Assembly (NCBI RefSeq): GCF_005049235.1
Contig: NZ_SUMD01000005.1
Span: 186,001 to 250,000, forward strand
Direction of reading: 5' to 3'
Origin: Rhodococcus oryzae
Lineage (GTDB): Bacteria; Actinomycetota; Actinomycetes; Mycobacteriales; Mycobacteriaceae
Length of the DNA stretch: 64,000 nt
In this document: piece by piece, positions 7,462 to 16,285 of the stretch
Layout: each line of letters opens with the position of its first letter
Numbering within the stretch: position 1 is the stretch's first letter
Made by a program: the position numbers and the translations under genes
The notes under the pieces: model-generated
The model's input: only the letters and a program-made list of their open reading frames with translations
What the model was told of the DNA's origin: nothing
Databases searched by the model: none

Positions 7462-8885
7462 TTCAGAGCAACTCCCGTCGCGTGATGGCTGGTGTGAGCG
7501 CGTTCGCGGTGGCGGCCGGGTTCGCGGTCACCGCAGGCGCCGGAATGGCAAGTGCGGCGCCGGGTTCGGTCAACTGGTACGACGGCGGCAGCACCTTCAC
7601 CCGCACGATCAGCAACGTGACGCCCGCCGAGGACGAGATCATCTCGGTGTCGACCACGTTCGGCCGCGTCCCCAACGCCGAGACCGGCAACGAGACCATC
7701 CAAGAGATGACCGACGTCCACCCGGCCTGCCTGACCTTCATGGACCTGAAGGTCGACGGGGTCCCGACGGCGCTCACCAACTCGGATCCGACATCCGCGA
7801 GGGTCGTCGGCAGCTGGCTTGTGACCACCGGCTCGCCGGGACACACCATGGAGTACTCATACAAGGTCGGCGCCAATTGTGACCGCAATGTCGCGTTGAA
7901 CACCTACATGCACTACTCGGGATCTCTCGGCGCGGGCAACTACCCGGACAAGGGCCCGTCCATCTCGGTGACCAAGAACGTCTCGACCACCGTGCTGGGC
8001 GCGGTGTCGGCGGGTGTGAAGGTGGGCCAGTCGGTTCCACTGAGCGCGACGGTCACCGGCGGCGCCGACGGCAACATCGTCGAGTTCTTCGACGGCACGA
8101 CGAACATCGGCCAGGGTCCGCTCGCCGCCGGAGCGGCGACGCTCGCGTGGACGCCCACAACCACGGGTGATCACAGCCTGACGGCGAAGTTCCTGGGTAC
8201 GGCGAAGGCCAACGAGTCGGTCTCGGCCGCGCAGAACGTGCCGGTGTCCCTTGCGGACGTCGTCACGACGACGTCGGTGACGGGTCCGGCGACTGCGGTC
8301 GAGGGCACGGATGTCGTTCTGGGCGTGCAGGTCTCCCCGCTTCCGAGCGGTGGCACGGTGCAGTTCAAGGACGGCGCCGCCGATCTCGGTGCCCCGGTCA
8401 CCCTCGATGCCGAGGGTAAGGCTTCGATCACGCGGCAGTTCGCGACAACGGGTGCGCACAACATCACCGCGGTGTACGCCGGTGCCGGTGAGTTCCTCAC
8501 CTCCACCTCGGGTGCCCACACCATCAACATCACGGCGCCCGATGTCGTCACGTCGACGGTACTGACCGTGCCCGCCACTGCGACGAAGGGTGCGGCGGTG
8601 AACCTGGTCGCGACTGTCTCCCCGACTCCGGCCGGTGGAACTGTCCAGTTCATGGACGGCATCACGCCGATCGGTGCGCCGGTCACCCTCGATGCCGAGG
8701 GCAAGGCGACCCTTTCGCACGCCTTCCCGACCACCGGTGACCACCACATCACTGCGGTCTACAGCGGCGCCCCGGGTCACCTGGGCTCGACCGCACAGGT
8801 CCGCACGGCAACCGTCACCGACGCCGGCACCGGCGGCAACCCCGGCAACGCAAGTGGTTCGTTGGGGAATCTGTTCGGGTCCTGA
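7458..8885 (+). CDS. Secreted surface protein with three Ig-like repeats and SLGNLFGS tail
   Basis: The 475-residue product has a signal peptide (to about residue 32, ASA-AP), an N-domain of about 150 residues (SVNWYDGGSTFTRTISNVTPA...VGANCDRNVALNT...GPSISV) with two cysteines, three Ig-like repeats (about 176-265, 266-360 and 361-455), and the tail NASGSLGNLFGS. The GTG at 7458 has AAAGGAAAAAC upstream. The N-domain is homologous to those of the genes at 9598, 18418, 20007 and 21054. A long hairpin terminator follows at 8939-8989. Likely a surface-exposed or secreted protein; the ligand is unknown. Confidence 0.85.
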   Translation: MIQSNSRRVMAGVSAFAVAAGFAVTAGAGMASAAPGSVNWYDGGSTFTRTISNVTPAEDEIISVSTTFGRVPNAETGNETIQEMTDVHPACLTFMDLKVDGVPTALTNSDPTSARVVGSWLVTTGSPGHTMEYSYKVGANCDRNVALNTYMHYSGSLGAGNYPDKGPSISVTKNVSTTVLGAVSAGVKVGQSVPLSATVTGGADGNIVEFFDGTTNIGQGPLAAGAATLAWTPTTTGDHSLTAKFLGTAKANESVSAAQNVPVSLADVVTTTSVTGPATAVEGTDVVLGVQVSPLPSGGTVQFKDGAADLGAPVTLDAEGKASITRQFATTGAHNITAVYAGAGEFLTSTSGAHTINITAPDVVTSTVLTVPATATKGAAVNLVATVSPTPAGGTVQFMDGITPIGAPVTLDAEGKATLSHAFPTTGDHHITAVYSGAPGHLGSTAQVRTATVTDAGTGGNPGNASGSLGNLFGS

Positions 8886-8938
8886 AACCAGCTGTAGTTT
8901 CCAGGCAGGTTCCGACCAGCGTGGGATGACGAAATAGG

Positions 8939-8989
8939 CGAGGACCTCCGGTATCGGTGTGCGCACCCACCGATACCGCGAGGTCCTCG
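8939..8989 (+). terminator. Terminator of the three-Ig-repeat gene
   Basis: CGAGGACCTC ... GAGGTCCTCG with a further inner pairing CGGTATCGGTG / CACCGATACCG makes a stem of about 21 bp. An equivalent hairpin follows the duplicate gene at 10208-10259. Confidence 0.8.
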
Positions 8990-9036
8990 ACGCACGCCAA
9001 TGCCGCGGAACCAGCCACGGCTTGAACCCAACCCAA

Positions 9037-9158
9037 AACGGTCACCGTAGTTGTCATTTCGCGCCGCTCTGACCTGCAACTGGCGTGGCGACAAAAGGGT
9101 GAAATCGTGGTCATCGAAGCTGGCATTTGTTCGGTCGCCGGTGTGGCAGATCGACTCG
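9037..9158 (+). repeat. Upstream segment of the duplicated unit, copy 2
   Basis: Second copy of the stretch at 6491-6578. Here it joins the promoter element directly, without the CPBP pseudogene found in copy 1. Confidence 0.75.
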
Positions 9159-9180
9159 GACGTCTTGATGAGCATTTCTG

Positions 9181-9266
9181 AAAAGCAGGTATCTGCCCCG
9201 GTCATGTGGCGGATATGCCCGGCGCCGGTCCGGCGCTAGCTTACGAAGTCGTGGCATAGGTCACAC
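9181..9266 (+). promoter_or_regulatory. Regulatory element B
   Basis: Nearly identical to element A. The box at 9186-9205 reads CAGGTATC-N5-CGGTCAT; the CRP/GlxR-like site at 9250-9265 reads CGTGGCATAGGTCACA. Confidence 0.75.
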
Positions 9267-9597
9267 CCCCATTGGATGCACATGACCGGAGGGAGAACCG
9301 GGATCGATTGGCACGATCTCGTCGGTGCATTACCTCGCTCAGTTCCCGGACCCAACTCGTCAGTTGTTCAGGTCGCTTTCTGACGGCTGCAGGTCCACTG
9401 TTTGGCGACCGTAGGTTCTCGTCCTCCGGTTGCCGAGCTGGTTGGAACGTTGAGCGAATCCCTTACAGCCTGCGGTGCACGGGTTCCGCAGCCAGGCTCT
9501 ACCCCCACTCAAAGAGGACACGATGTCTGCGACGACCTTCTTGATACCCGGAATCAAGTCGGAGGGTCGTCCAGATCCGTCCTTGAAAGGAAATACA

Positions 9598-10155
9598 GTG
9601 ATTCAGAGCAACTCCCGTCGCGTGATCGGTGGTGTGAGTGCGTTCGCGGTGGCGGCCGGGTTCGCGGTCACCGCAGGCGCCGGAATGGCAAGTGCGGCGC
9701 CGGGTTCGGTCAACTGGTGGGACGGCGGCAGCACCTTCACCCGCACGATCAGCAACGTGACGCCCGCCGAGGGTGAGATCATCTCGGTGTCGACCACGTT
9801 CGGCCGCGTCCCCAACGCCGAGACCGGCGACGAGACCATCCAAGAGGTGACGGACGTCCACCCGGCCTGCCTGACCTTCGTGGACCTGAAGGTCGACGGG
9901 GTCCCGACGGCGCTCACCAGCTCGGATCCGACATCTGCGAAGGTCGTCGGCAGTTGGCTTGTGACCGCGGGCTCGCCGGGGCGCACCATGGTGTTCTCGT
10001 ACAAGGTCGGCGCCAACTGTGACCGAGATGTCGCGTTGAATACCTCCATGAAGTACTCGGGATCGCTCGGCGCGGGCAACTACCCGGACAAGGGCCCATC
10101 CATCTCGGTGGCCAAGAGCGCAAGTGGCTCGTTGGGGAATCTGTTCGGGTCCTGA
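9598..10155 (+). CDS. Secreted surface protein, N-domain only, SLGNLFGS tail
   Basis: This 185-residue paralog of the gene at 7458 keeps the signal peptide, the two-cysteine N-domain and the tail SASGSLGNLFGS but has no Ig repeat. The GTG at 9598 matches the start of the sister gene and has AAAGGAAATACA upstream. However, the leader ORF that starts at 9523 (ATG, AGAGGACACG upstream) is here in frame and could extend the protein by 25 residues, which would place a non-signal sequence before the signal peptide. I prefer the GTG start. Terminator at 10208-10259. Confidence 0.8.
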   Translation: MIQSNSRRVIGGVSAFAVAAGFAVTAGAGMASAAPGSVNWWDGGSTFTRTISNVTPAEGEIISVSTTFGRVPNAETGDETIQEVTDVHPACLTFVDLKVDGVPTALTSSDPTSAKVVGSWLVTAGSPGRTMVFSYKVGANCDRDVALNTSMKYSGSLGAGNYPDKGPSISVAKSASGSLGNLFGS

Positions 10156-10207
10156 AACCAGGTAGTTCCCAAGCAGGTTCCGACCAGCGTGGCGTGAAAA
10201 AGACAGG

Positions 10208-10259
10208 CGAGGACCTCCGGTATCGGTGTACGTACACACCGACCACCGCGAGGTCCTCG
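10208..10259 (+). terminator. Terminator of the Ig-less paralog
   Basis: CGAGGACCTC ... GAGGTCCTCG hairpin, the counterpart of 8939-8989, with a less perfect inner stem. Confidence 0.75.
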
Positions 10260-10262
10260 CTG

Positions 10263-10563
10263 CACGCCAATCCGTCCGGATCCCACGTGGCTCTTTGCCC
10301 CGGTCACGAGACACCAACCCACATGAACTGATTGACACAAGTTTCGCCCGGATACTCATGATTTCGTATGTGAATCAGGTCTGAATTCGGTACATATGCG
10401 ACATTTACGACCCATTCTTCGGTGTGGTGACAGGCCCGCGTGACACCGTCGATACGCAACCCGGTCAGTCGTCCTGCGCTGTGGCGCCGATCATCTAAGG
10501 TTGGGCCGTCATTTGCGCGCAACGCCATGACGCACAAGCCCAATACCGCAGGAGCGCAGAACT
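10263..10563. other. Non-coding stretch upstream of the CAP-domain gene
   Basis: No gene is evident. The stretch is less GC-rich than its surroundings around 10320-10430 and contains TTGACA at about 10332 followed after about 15 bases by TACTCA, a weak promoter candidate. CAGGTCTG...CGGTACAT at about 10376-10396 resembles the 20-bp box, but spacing and sequence deviate. Confidence 0.4.
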
Positions 10564-10596
10564 ATTCGTTCATCACACAGGGTCCTACGTACCGCA

Positions 10597-11172
10597 TTGA
10601 TCTCGGCGATCGTCGTCGGGGCGGCGTTGGCGGGGCCCACCACAGCCTCGGCCCAGGAGTCCGCAGAGGCCTTCGGTTCGAGCTCGTCCTCGTGCAGCTT
10701 CATCCAGCAGCTGGGCTCGCTCTTCGGTTCCTCGGACTGCGAGGCCTCCCCTCGCTCGTCGACGCCGGATCGCGCGGCCGATCAGACGGCGGATCGCGCT
10801 GCCGATCAGATGGCGGCGGACATCGCCCGGCTGACCAACGAGCACCGGAGGCGGAATGGCCTGCCCCCGTTGAAGTTCAACGCGGACATGTCCGAGGTCG
10901 CCCAGTCGTGGAGCGGACGGCTGGCCAAGGCCGGGACGTTGTCGCACAACCCGGCCTACAGCAAGGAGATCCCGCAGGGCTGGCGAGTTGCGTCGGAGAA
11001 CGTGCTCCAGAACTGGAAGCAGGCGTCGGCCGACCAGCTCGTCAAGCAGTGGATCAACTCGCCGGGCCACAACGCGAACATGCTGAACCCCGACATCACC
11101 GACATCGGCGTCGGCTACTACGTCGGACCGGACGGCCGGGCCTGGGCCACCCAGAACTTCGCCAGGTACTGA
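10597..11172 (+). CDS. Secreted CAP/SCP (PR-1-like) domain protein
   Basis: The product has a hydrophobic export signal (AIVVGAALAGPTTASA), a short linker with two cysteines and the phrase LGSLFGSS, an Asp/Ala repeat, then a CAP domain (IARLTNEHRRRNGLPPL...VAQSWSGRLAKAGTLSHN...ENVLQNW...WINSPGHNANMLNPDITDIGVGYYV), with the cavity histidines and glutamate of the family present. The TTG at 10597 is the first usable conventional start, but it gives a signal peptide without a positive end. A rare ATT at 10564, behind GGAG, would add MRSSHRVLRTA and make a textbook signal peptide. CAP proteins bind lipids or sterols; the role here is unknown. Confidence 0.8.
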   Translation: MISAIVVGAALAGPTTASAQESAEAFGSSSSSCSFIQQLGSLFGSSDCEASPRSSTPDRAADQTADRAADQMAADIARLTNEHRRRNGLPPLKFNADMSEVAQSWSGRLAKAGTLSHNPAYSKEIPQGWRVASENVLQNWKQASADQLVKQWINSPGHNANMLNPDITDIGVGYYVGPDGRAWATQNFARY

Positions 11173-11232
11173 GCGAGTACGGGCGGTCTCCTCAACCGAC
11201 GAGGAGCCGTCACCAGCCCAGGGCCACCCGGA

Positions 11233-13590
11233 TCAGGCCTGCCGATCCAGCCGGTTCTCAGCTATCCAGGCCACGATCTGGGTTCGCGAGGTGAACCCGA
11301 GCTTGGCCAGGATGTGTTCGACGTGGCCCTGGGCTGTGCGGGGCGAGATCACCAGCATCGAGGCGATCACCTTGTTGGTGTGGCCTGCTGCGACCAAGCG
11401 TGCCACCTCGGATTCGCGTGGGGTCAACACGGATGCGACCGGTGTCGTCCTGGGCTTGTCGGTGTGGGAGTCCCCGAGCGAGTACGCGATGGAGTCGTCG
11501 AGGCTCATGGCGGCGCCGGCCCGAGATGCTTCGCCGTAGGCGCGGTCCCCGAGCGCGTCACGGGTCAGTTGCACGCACTCGTCGTGGTTCCCGAGCATGT
11601 ACGGGAGGGTCACAGAGAACCTTCCCACCGTCTGTGCGAGTGTCTCCGCGGCACCCATCAGGACCGCTGCACGCGTCGGCTCGCCTCCGCGGATCTCGAT
11701 CCAGGCCAACGACTCCAGGCACCATCCCGTCATGACTGGATCCTTGAGCTGCCGGAGCAGCCGCAACGCCTGTTCCAACAGAGTGGCGGCCCGATCGGTC
11801 TCCCCCGCCTGCAGCGTGGTCACCGCGAGAGCCCACGACGAGTACGCGCGGAAGGAGAACTCACCTCGCGGGGTGGTGATCGCGAGGATCTGCTCGTGAC
11901 ACTCGGCGGCCGCCTCCTGGTCCCCCGACAGTCCGGTCGCTATTGCCAGGCCGAGGAGTCCGCCCGTCACCAGGGCGATCCGGAGCCCAGTTCCCGTCAG
12001 GTTGGCCTCGGCCGCATATGCACTGGCGAGTGCGGTCTGGAACGGTTCGACCGCCGCGGTGAGGTCTCCACTGAACACGGCCAGATACCCGCTCGCATAG
12101 TTCGCCATCTCGAGCGACTCCGCGTCGCCGCGCTGCTCCGCGAGCGCTCGACACCGCGCCGCCCTCGCCGCGGCGTCGTCGAGTTGCCCTTGCATTCCCG
12201 CGAACACGCAGTCGCCGTACAGCGTCAACGTGCGTTCCACGGCCTGCGCATCGTCGGAGCTCGCCAGGGCGCGGCCCATCCAATGCCTTGCCTCGGCCAA
12301 CAGGCCCCGGTACGACCAGAACAGCCACAGGGCATTGACGATGTGCGCGTTGACTTCCGGATCGGTGTCGAGGACCGACTCGGTGAGGCTGAACGTCAGC
12401 GCCTCCCGTAGATTCGGCCGTTCCCGATCGAGTCGTTCGATCCAATCGATCTGGCGGGCGCTGATCCACTCGTACTGTGCCTGCAGCACGAGCCGTTCGT
12501 ACCAGGCGAGATGCCGCCGCTGAGCCCGGAGGTAGTCGCCGGACTCGTGCAACCTCTCCCGGCCGTACGCGCGGATCGTCTCGACCATGCCGAAACGCAC
12601 TACCTCCCCGACCTGCTCGCGTACCAGGATCGATTTGTCCACGAGCGAGCCGACCGCGTCGAGAAAATCGTCAGCGACCAGACCCTCGGGACACACCCCC
12701 TCGGCCGCATCCAGCTCGAAACCGCCCACGAACACCGACAGCCACGCCCACACCTGCTGCTCTCGCGCGGTGCACAGCTCGTAGCTCCAGTCCACACATG
12801 ACCGCAACGTCTGTAGCCGGGTCGGTGCCACCCGAGAACCGACCGTCAGCAGCCGGTACCGGTCGTTCAGGCGTTCCATGATCTGTGCGACTGACATCGC
12901 CCGGATCCGCACCGCCGCAAGCTCGATCGCCAACGGGAGCCCGTCCACCCTGCCGCAAATCCCTGCCACCGCAGCACAATTGGCCTCGGTGAGCGCGAAA
13001 TCGGCAAGAGCCGCGGTGGCGCGTGCGACGAACAGCGCCACCGACTCGTACTGGGGCATCGCCTCGAGCGGCGGGGTCTGCGTCGCGTCAGGAACGGTCA
13101 ACGGCGGCACCCGCGATACCAGCTCCCCGTCCACCCCGAGAAGCTCGCGGCTGGTCGCCAGGATCCGCAGGTCCGGACACGATCGCAACAGTGTCTGTGC
13201 CATTTCCGCTACGGCACCGAGCAGGTGCTCACAGTTGTCCAGCACCAACAAGGTCTGCCGGGTGGCGAGGTGATCGATCAGCCGGTCAGAGACCGAACGT
13301 CCCGGCTGATCGGGCAGCCCGAGGGCGGCGGCAACGGTCTCCGCCAACAAGGCGGAATCGTGCAGCTCGCCGAGCGCGACAAACCAGACCCCGTCGGCGA
13401 ACGACCGCCGCGACTCCGCGGCGACCCGCACCGCCAGCCTGGTCTTGCCGACCCCGCCGATGCCGGTCAACGTGACAAGCCGCGACGTCGCCAGCAACCG
13501 CCTCGCCTCGGCTATCTCGTGACGCCGACCGACGAAGCTGGTCAACTCGGCCGGCACGTTTCCTGGCTTGTCCTTCACGGAGGTCGTCAT
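11233..13590 (-). CDS. ATPase-LuxR transcriptional regulator, paralog 1
   Basis: The 785-residue product begins MTTSVKDKPGNVPAELTSFVGRR and has an NTPase domain (Walker A GIGGVGKTRLA near residue 45; LLVLDNCEHLL Walker B), a winged-helix and TPR-like middle (about 300-700), and a C-terminal LuxR helix-turn-helix (LTPRESEVARLVAAGHTNKVIASMLVISPRTAQGHVEHILAKLGF). The ATG at 13590 (AGGA upstream) is chosen over the open frame up to 13695 because the paralog at 26723 starts at the same motif and has exactly the same length. Proteins of this type usually respond to a ligand or nucleotide; the target is unknown, but the repeated boxes in this region are good candidates. Confidence 0.9.
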   Translation of the reverse strand: MTTSVKDKPGNVPAELTSFVGRRHEIAEARRLLATSRLVTLTGIGGVGKTRLAVRVAAESRRSFADGVWFVALGELHDSALLAETVAAALGLPDQPGRSVSDRLIDHLATRQTLLVLDNCEHLLGAVAEMAQTLLRSCPDLRILATSRELLGVDGELVSRVPPLTVPDATQTPPLEAMPQYESVALFVARATAALADFALTEANCAAVAGICGRVDGLPLAIELAAVRIRAMSVAQIMERLNDRYRLLTVGSRVAPTRLQTLRSCVDWSYELCTAREQQVWAWLSVFVGGFELDAAEGVCPEGLVADDFLDAVGSLVDKSILVREQVGEVVRFGMVETIRAYGRERLHESGDYLRAQRRHLAWYERLVLQAQYEWISARQIDWIERLDRERPNLREALTFSLTESVLDTDPEVNAHIVNALWLFWSYRGLLAEARHWMGRALASSDDAQAVERTLTLYGDCVFAGMQGQLDDAAARAARCRALAEQRGDAESLEMANYASGYLAVFSGDLTAAVEPFQTALASAYAAEANLTGTGLRIALVTGGLLGLAIATGLSGDQEAAAECHEQILAITTPRGEFSFRAYSSWALAVTTLQAGETDRAATLLEQALRLLRQLKDPVMTGWCLESLAWIEIRGGEPTRAAVLMGAAETLAQTVGRFSVTLPYMLGNHDECVQLTRDALGDRAYGEASRAGAAMSLDDSIAYSLGDSHTDKPRTTPVASVLTPRESEVARLVAAGHTNKVIASMLVISPRTAQGHVEHILAKLGFTSRTQIVAWIAENRLDRQA

Positions 13591-13725
13591 CGAACGTCCT
13601 GTCGTTTCGCCGGGGTCGTGTGACAGAAAACTACCCCTGGCAGGCGGGGACAGGGGCGTTGTGCCCATGTTGTTGCATTCAACACTTGCTAACACCCCGC
13701 CCAGCCGGGCTCCGACGTCGGGTGT

Positions 13726-16065
13726 TCATGGTCGGCTGTTCAATCCCTGCTCGACCATCCACGCCGCGACCTGGATACGGGAGGCGAAGCCGAGCTTCGC
13801 GAGGATCTGCTCGACATGTCCCTGCACCGTGCGCTGGGAGATCAGGAGCTGCGCGGCGATCGCCTTGTTGGTCAGGCCCTGAGCCACGAGCTCGGCGACC
13901 TGCCGCTCGCGCTGGGTCAGCGCCGATGCCGACCCGGCAGGCTGCCGATCGTCCGCATCGGGAAGTTCGTCGAGCGCGAACGCGATCGCCTCCTCCGGGC
14001 TCCACCGCGCGCCTTCCCGGACGGCTCCCTCGAACCCCCGCTCACCGAGGACCTGACGGGTCTGCAGCTCGCATTCCGCGTGGTGCACCTGCAGCGTGCG
14101 GGCAACCACTCCGGCGCTGCCCACCCCCCGCCACATCGTCTCCACCGCGCCCAGCAGCAGCGCGGCACGTCGGGGGCGATTCTCCGCACAGGCGATCCAC
14201 GCCAGCGTCTCCACACACATCGCGGCGGCGAGCATGTCGTCCGCCGATCGGGACAGCCGCAGCCCCTGTTCGAGAAGGCCGGCGGCGCGCGGTGGATCGG
14301 CCTCCCACAGCGCGAGCCCGAGGGCGCACGCCGCGTATGCCCGGTAGACGAACTCGCCGGTTCGTTCGCTGATGGCAAGGGCGTCTTCTTGGTAACTCAT
14401 GGCCCTGGCCGCGTCGCCGAGCAGTCCGGACGCCAAGGTGAGTCCGAGCAATGTCGAGATCTGCCTGAGGTTGTTCCCCTGGTCCGCGAACGCCGCGAGA
14501 GCCTTCTCCCAGCCGGCGAGCGCGCCCGGCAGATCCCCGGCGAAGGCGGCGAGATACGCGCTCGCGTGGATGACCGCTACGCGCATCGTGTCGTCGTCCA
14601 GGCGCTCCGCGAGGTCGTGTCCCGCCGCCGCCAACGCGGCAGCCGACGCGAAGTCGCCCTGGTAGCCGGCGAGCAAACTGTTGGCGCACAACGCTTTCAC
14701 CCTGTCGACGGACGGTTCGTCCCCGTGCAGCTCGAGCGCGCAGTCGAGCCAGTATCTGCCCTCGCGGAGGAGACCACGGGAGAGCCAGAACGGGAAGAGG
14801 GCCACTGAGATCTGCAGGCCCGTGTCGGCCTCGTCCGGCTCGCTCATGCAGAAGTGCAGCGCCTCACGCAGGTTCGTCTGCTCGCGTCCCAGTCGGGCCA
14901 TGAGCTCGACTTGGCGGGGACCGATCCACTCGAATCTCGTCGTCGAGACCAGATCCCGGTGCCAGCTCAGGTGCCGTCGACGGAGGACCGCGATGTCATC
15001 CGGACCGAGCAACTCCTCGCGGCCGTATTCGCGCAGTGTCTCGAGCATCCGGTAGCGCGCCACCGCCCCCGCGCCCTCGCAGATCAGGATCGACTTGTCG
15101 ACGAGCGAGGCCAGCACGTCGAGCACCTCGTCCACCGGCCGATCGCCCGCGCAGATCCCCTCCGCCGCATCGAGTTCGAACCCGCCGGAGAAGATCGTCA
15201 ACCGACCCCACAGCTCGCGTTCCGCCTCGGTGCACAGTTCGCGGCTCCAGTCGATGGACAACCTGAGGGTTTGCTGCCGGCTCGGCGCTCCCCTGCGGCC
15301 GCCCGTGAGCAGCTGATACCGATCGGACAGCCGGTCGAGAATCTGCTCGGCCGACAGTGTCCGCAACCGGACCGCCGCCAGCTCGATCGCAAGCGGGAGC
15401 CCGTCGAGCCGGTGACAGATCTGCGCCACGGCCACTCGATTGTCCTCACTGAGGGCGAAACCGGGCACCGCGACGGCAGCGCGTTCAAGGAAAAGAGCCG
15501 CGGCCTCGTAGCGAGCAAGGTCCTGCAGCGACGGCGGCTCGTCCGGGTCCGGTACCGCGAGCGACGGGACTCGCAACACGGCTTCGCCGCCGACCGCGAG
15601 GGCCTCGCGGCTGGTCGCCAGGATCCGCAGCGCCGGACAGCGTCGCAACAGGGTCATTGCCAGGGTCGCAACCGCATCCACCACGTGTTCACAGTTGTCG
15701 ATCACCAGGAGCAGTCGTCGGTCGCGCAGATGACCAGCCAACATCTCGAGCGGCGGCTCGCTCGAGATGTTCCGCGGCGCGATCGTGGCGGCCACCATGC
15801 CCGCAACGAGGGCTGGATCGCGCAGGTCGCCGAGCTCGACCAGCCACACCCCGTCCTCGAAGTCTCGTCTCGAGTCCGCGCCTACCCGCAGCGCCAGCCG
15901 CGTCTTGCCCACACCACCGATACCGGTCAATGTCAACAGCCGCGACGACGACAACAGTCGCCTCGACTCGGCCGTCTCGTTGCGGCGCCCGACAAAGCTG
16001 TTCAGTTCGAGGGGAAGGTTGCCTGCCGCCTTGCCACGGGTGATGGGCGGCATTGTCACTCCCAT
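13726..16065 (-). CDS. ATPase-LuxR transcriptional regulator, paralog 2
   Basis: The 779-residue product has the same layout as paralog 1: NLPLELNSFVGRRNE, Walker A GIGGVGKTRLALR, LLVIDNCEHVV, a helical-repeat middle, and a C-terminal LuxR domain (LTQRERQVAELVAQGLTNKAIAAQLLISQRTVQGHVEQILAKLGF). It is more divergent from paralogs 1 and 3 than they are from each other. Two ATGs (16065 and 16053) both have G-rich ribosome sites; the first is used. It lies head-to-tail upstream of paralog 1, 135 bases away, and divergent from the Zn-ribbon gene at 16372, with regulatory box E between them. Confidence 0.9.
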   Translation of the reverse strand: MGVTMPPITRGKAAGNLPLELNSFVGRRNETAESRRLLSSSRLLTLTGIGGVGKTRLALRVGADSRRDFEDGVWLVELGDLRDPALVAGMVAATIAPRNISSEPPLEMLAGHLRDRRLLLVIDNCEHVVDAVATLAMTLLRRCPALRILATSREALAVGGEAVLRVPSLAVPDPDEPPSLQDLARYEAAALFLERAAVAVPGFALSEDNRVAVAQICHRLDGLPLAIELAAVRLRTLSAEQILDRLSDRYQLLTGGRRGAPSRQQTLRLSIDWSRELCTEAERELWGRLTIFSGGFELDAAEGICAGDRPVDEVLDVLASLVDKSILICEGAGAVARYRMLETLREYGREELLGPDDIAVLRRRHLSWHRDLVSTTRFEWIGPRQVELMARLGREQTNLREALHFCMSEPDEADTGLQISVALFPFWLSRGLLREGRYWLDCALELHGDEPSVDRVKALCANSLLAGYQGDFASAAALAAAGHDLAERLDDDTMRVAVIHASAYLAAFAGDLPGALAGWEKALAAFADQGNNLRQISTLLGLTLASGLLGDAARAMSYQEDALAISERTGEFVYRAYAACALGLALWEADPPRAAGLLEQGLRLSRSADDMLAAAMCVETLAWIACAENRPRRAALLLGAVETMWRGVGSAGVVARTLQVHHAECELQTRQVLGERGFEGAVREGARWSPEEAIAFALDELPDADDRQPAGSASALTQRERQVAELVAQGLTNKAIAAQLLISQRTVQGHVEQILAKLGFASRIQVAAWMVEQGLNSRP

Positions 16066-16215
16066 CTCTCCCCCGACTCAGGGCCGCGAACGATATCGAC
16101 CGGAACCCGCCTCGCGCAGCGAGGCTCCGACTTGACACTTTAGAGTGAACTGTAACGCCATGGGGGCGCTTGCTGTCGCGCGGATGCGAGATGTGGTCGC
16201 AGACGGCGGGGGCCC

Positions 16216-16285
16216 AAAAACAGGTACCTCCCCCCGTCATCCTGCCGTGGTGCTCGACACAGCCCCCGCGAAGTATGAGATTCAC
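16216..16285 (+). promoter_or_regulatory. Regulatory box E
   Basis: The box at 16221-16240 reads CAGGTACC-N5-CCGTCAT, preceded by AAAA as in element C. A -10-like TATGAG lies at a similar distance as in the other elements. The downstream CRP-like site is not evident. It lies between divergent luxR paralog 2 and the Zn-ribbon gene and points to the latter. Confidence 0.55.

Larger units (their letters stand above)
7026..8990 (+). repeat. Tandem duplication unit, copy 1
   Basis: Promoter element, 5' leader, leader ORF, secreted-protein N-domain, C-terminal tail and terminator are repeated in the same order at 9166-10262 with few differences. Copy 1 retains three Ig repeats (about 870 bp) that copy 2 lacks. 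Confidence 0.85.
9166..10262 (+). repeat. Tandem duplication unit, copy 2 (Ig repeats deleted)
   Basis: Copy of 7026-8990 with the Ig-repeat section missing. The N-domain (ending GPSISVAKS) is joined straight to the tail ASGSLGNLFGS, and the reading frame is kept. Confidence 0.85.

Noticed and set aside
10376-10396. Sixth copy of the 20-bp box upstream of the CAP gene
   Set aside because: CAGGTCTG...CGGTACAT keeps some positions, but spacing and the second half differ, and no extended element follows.
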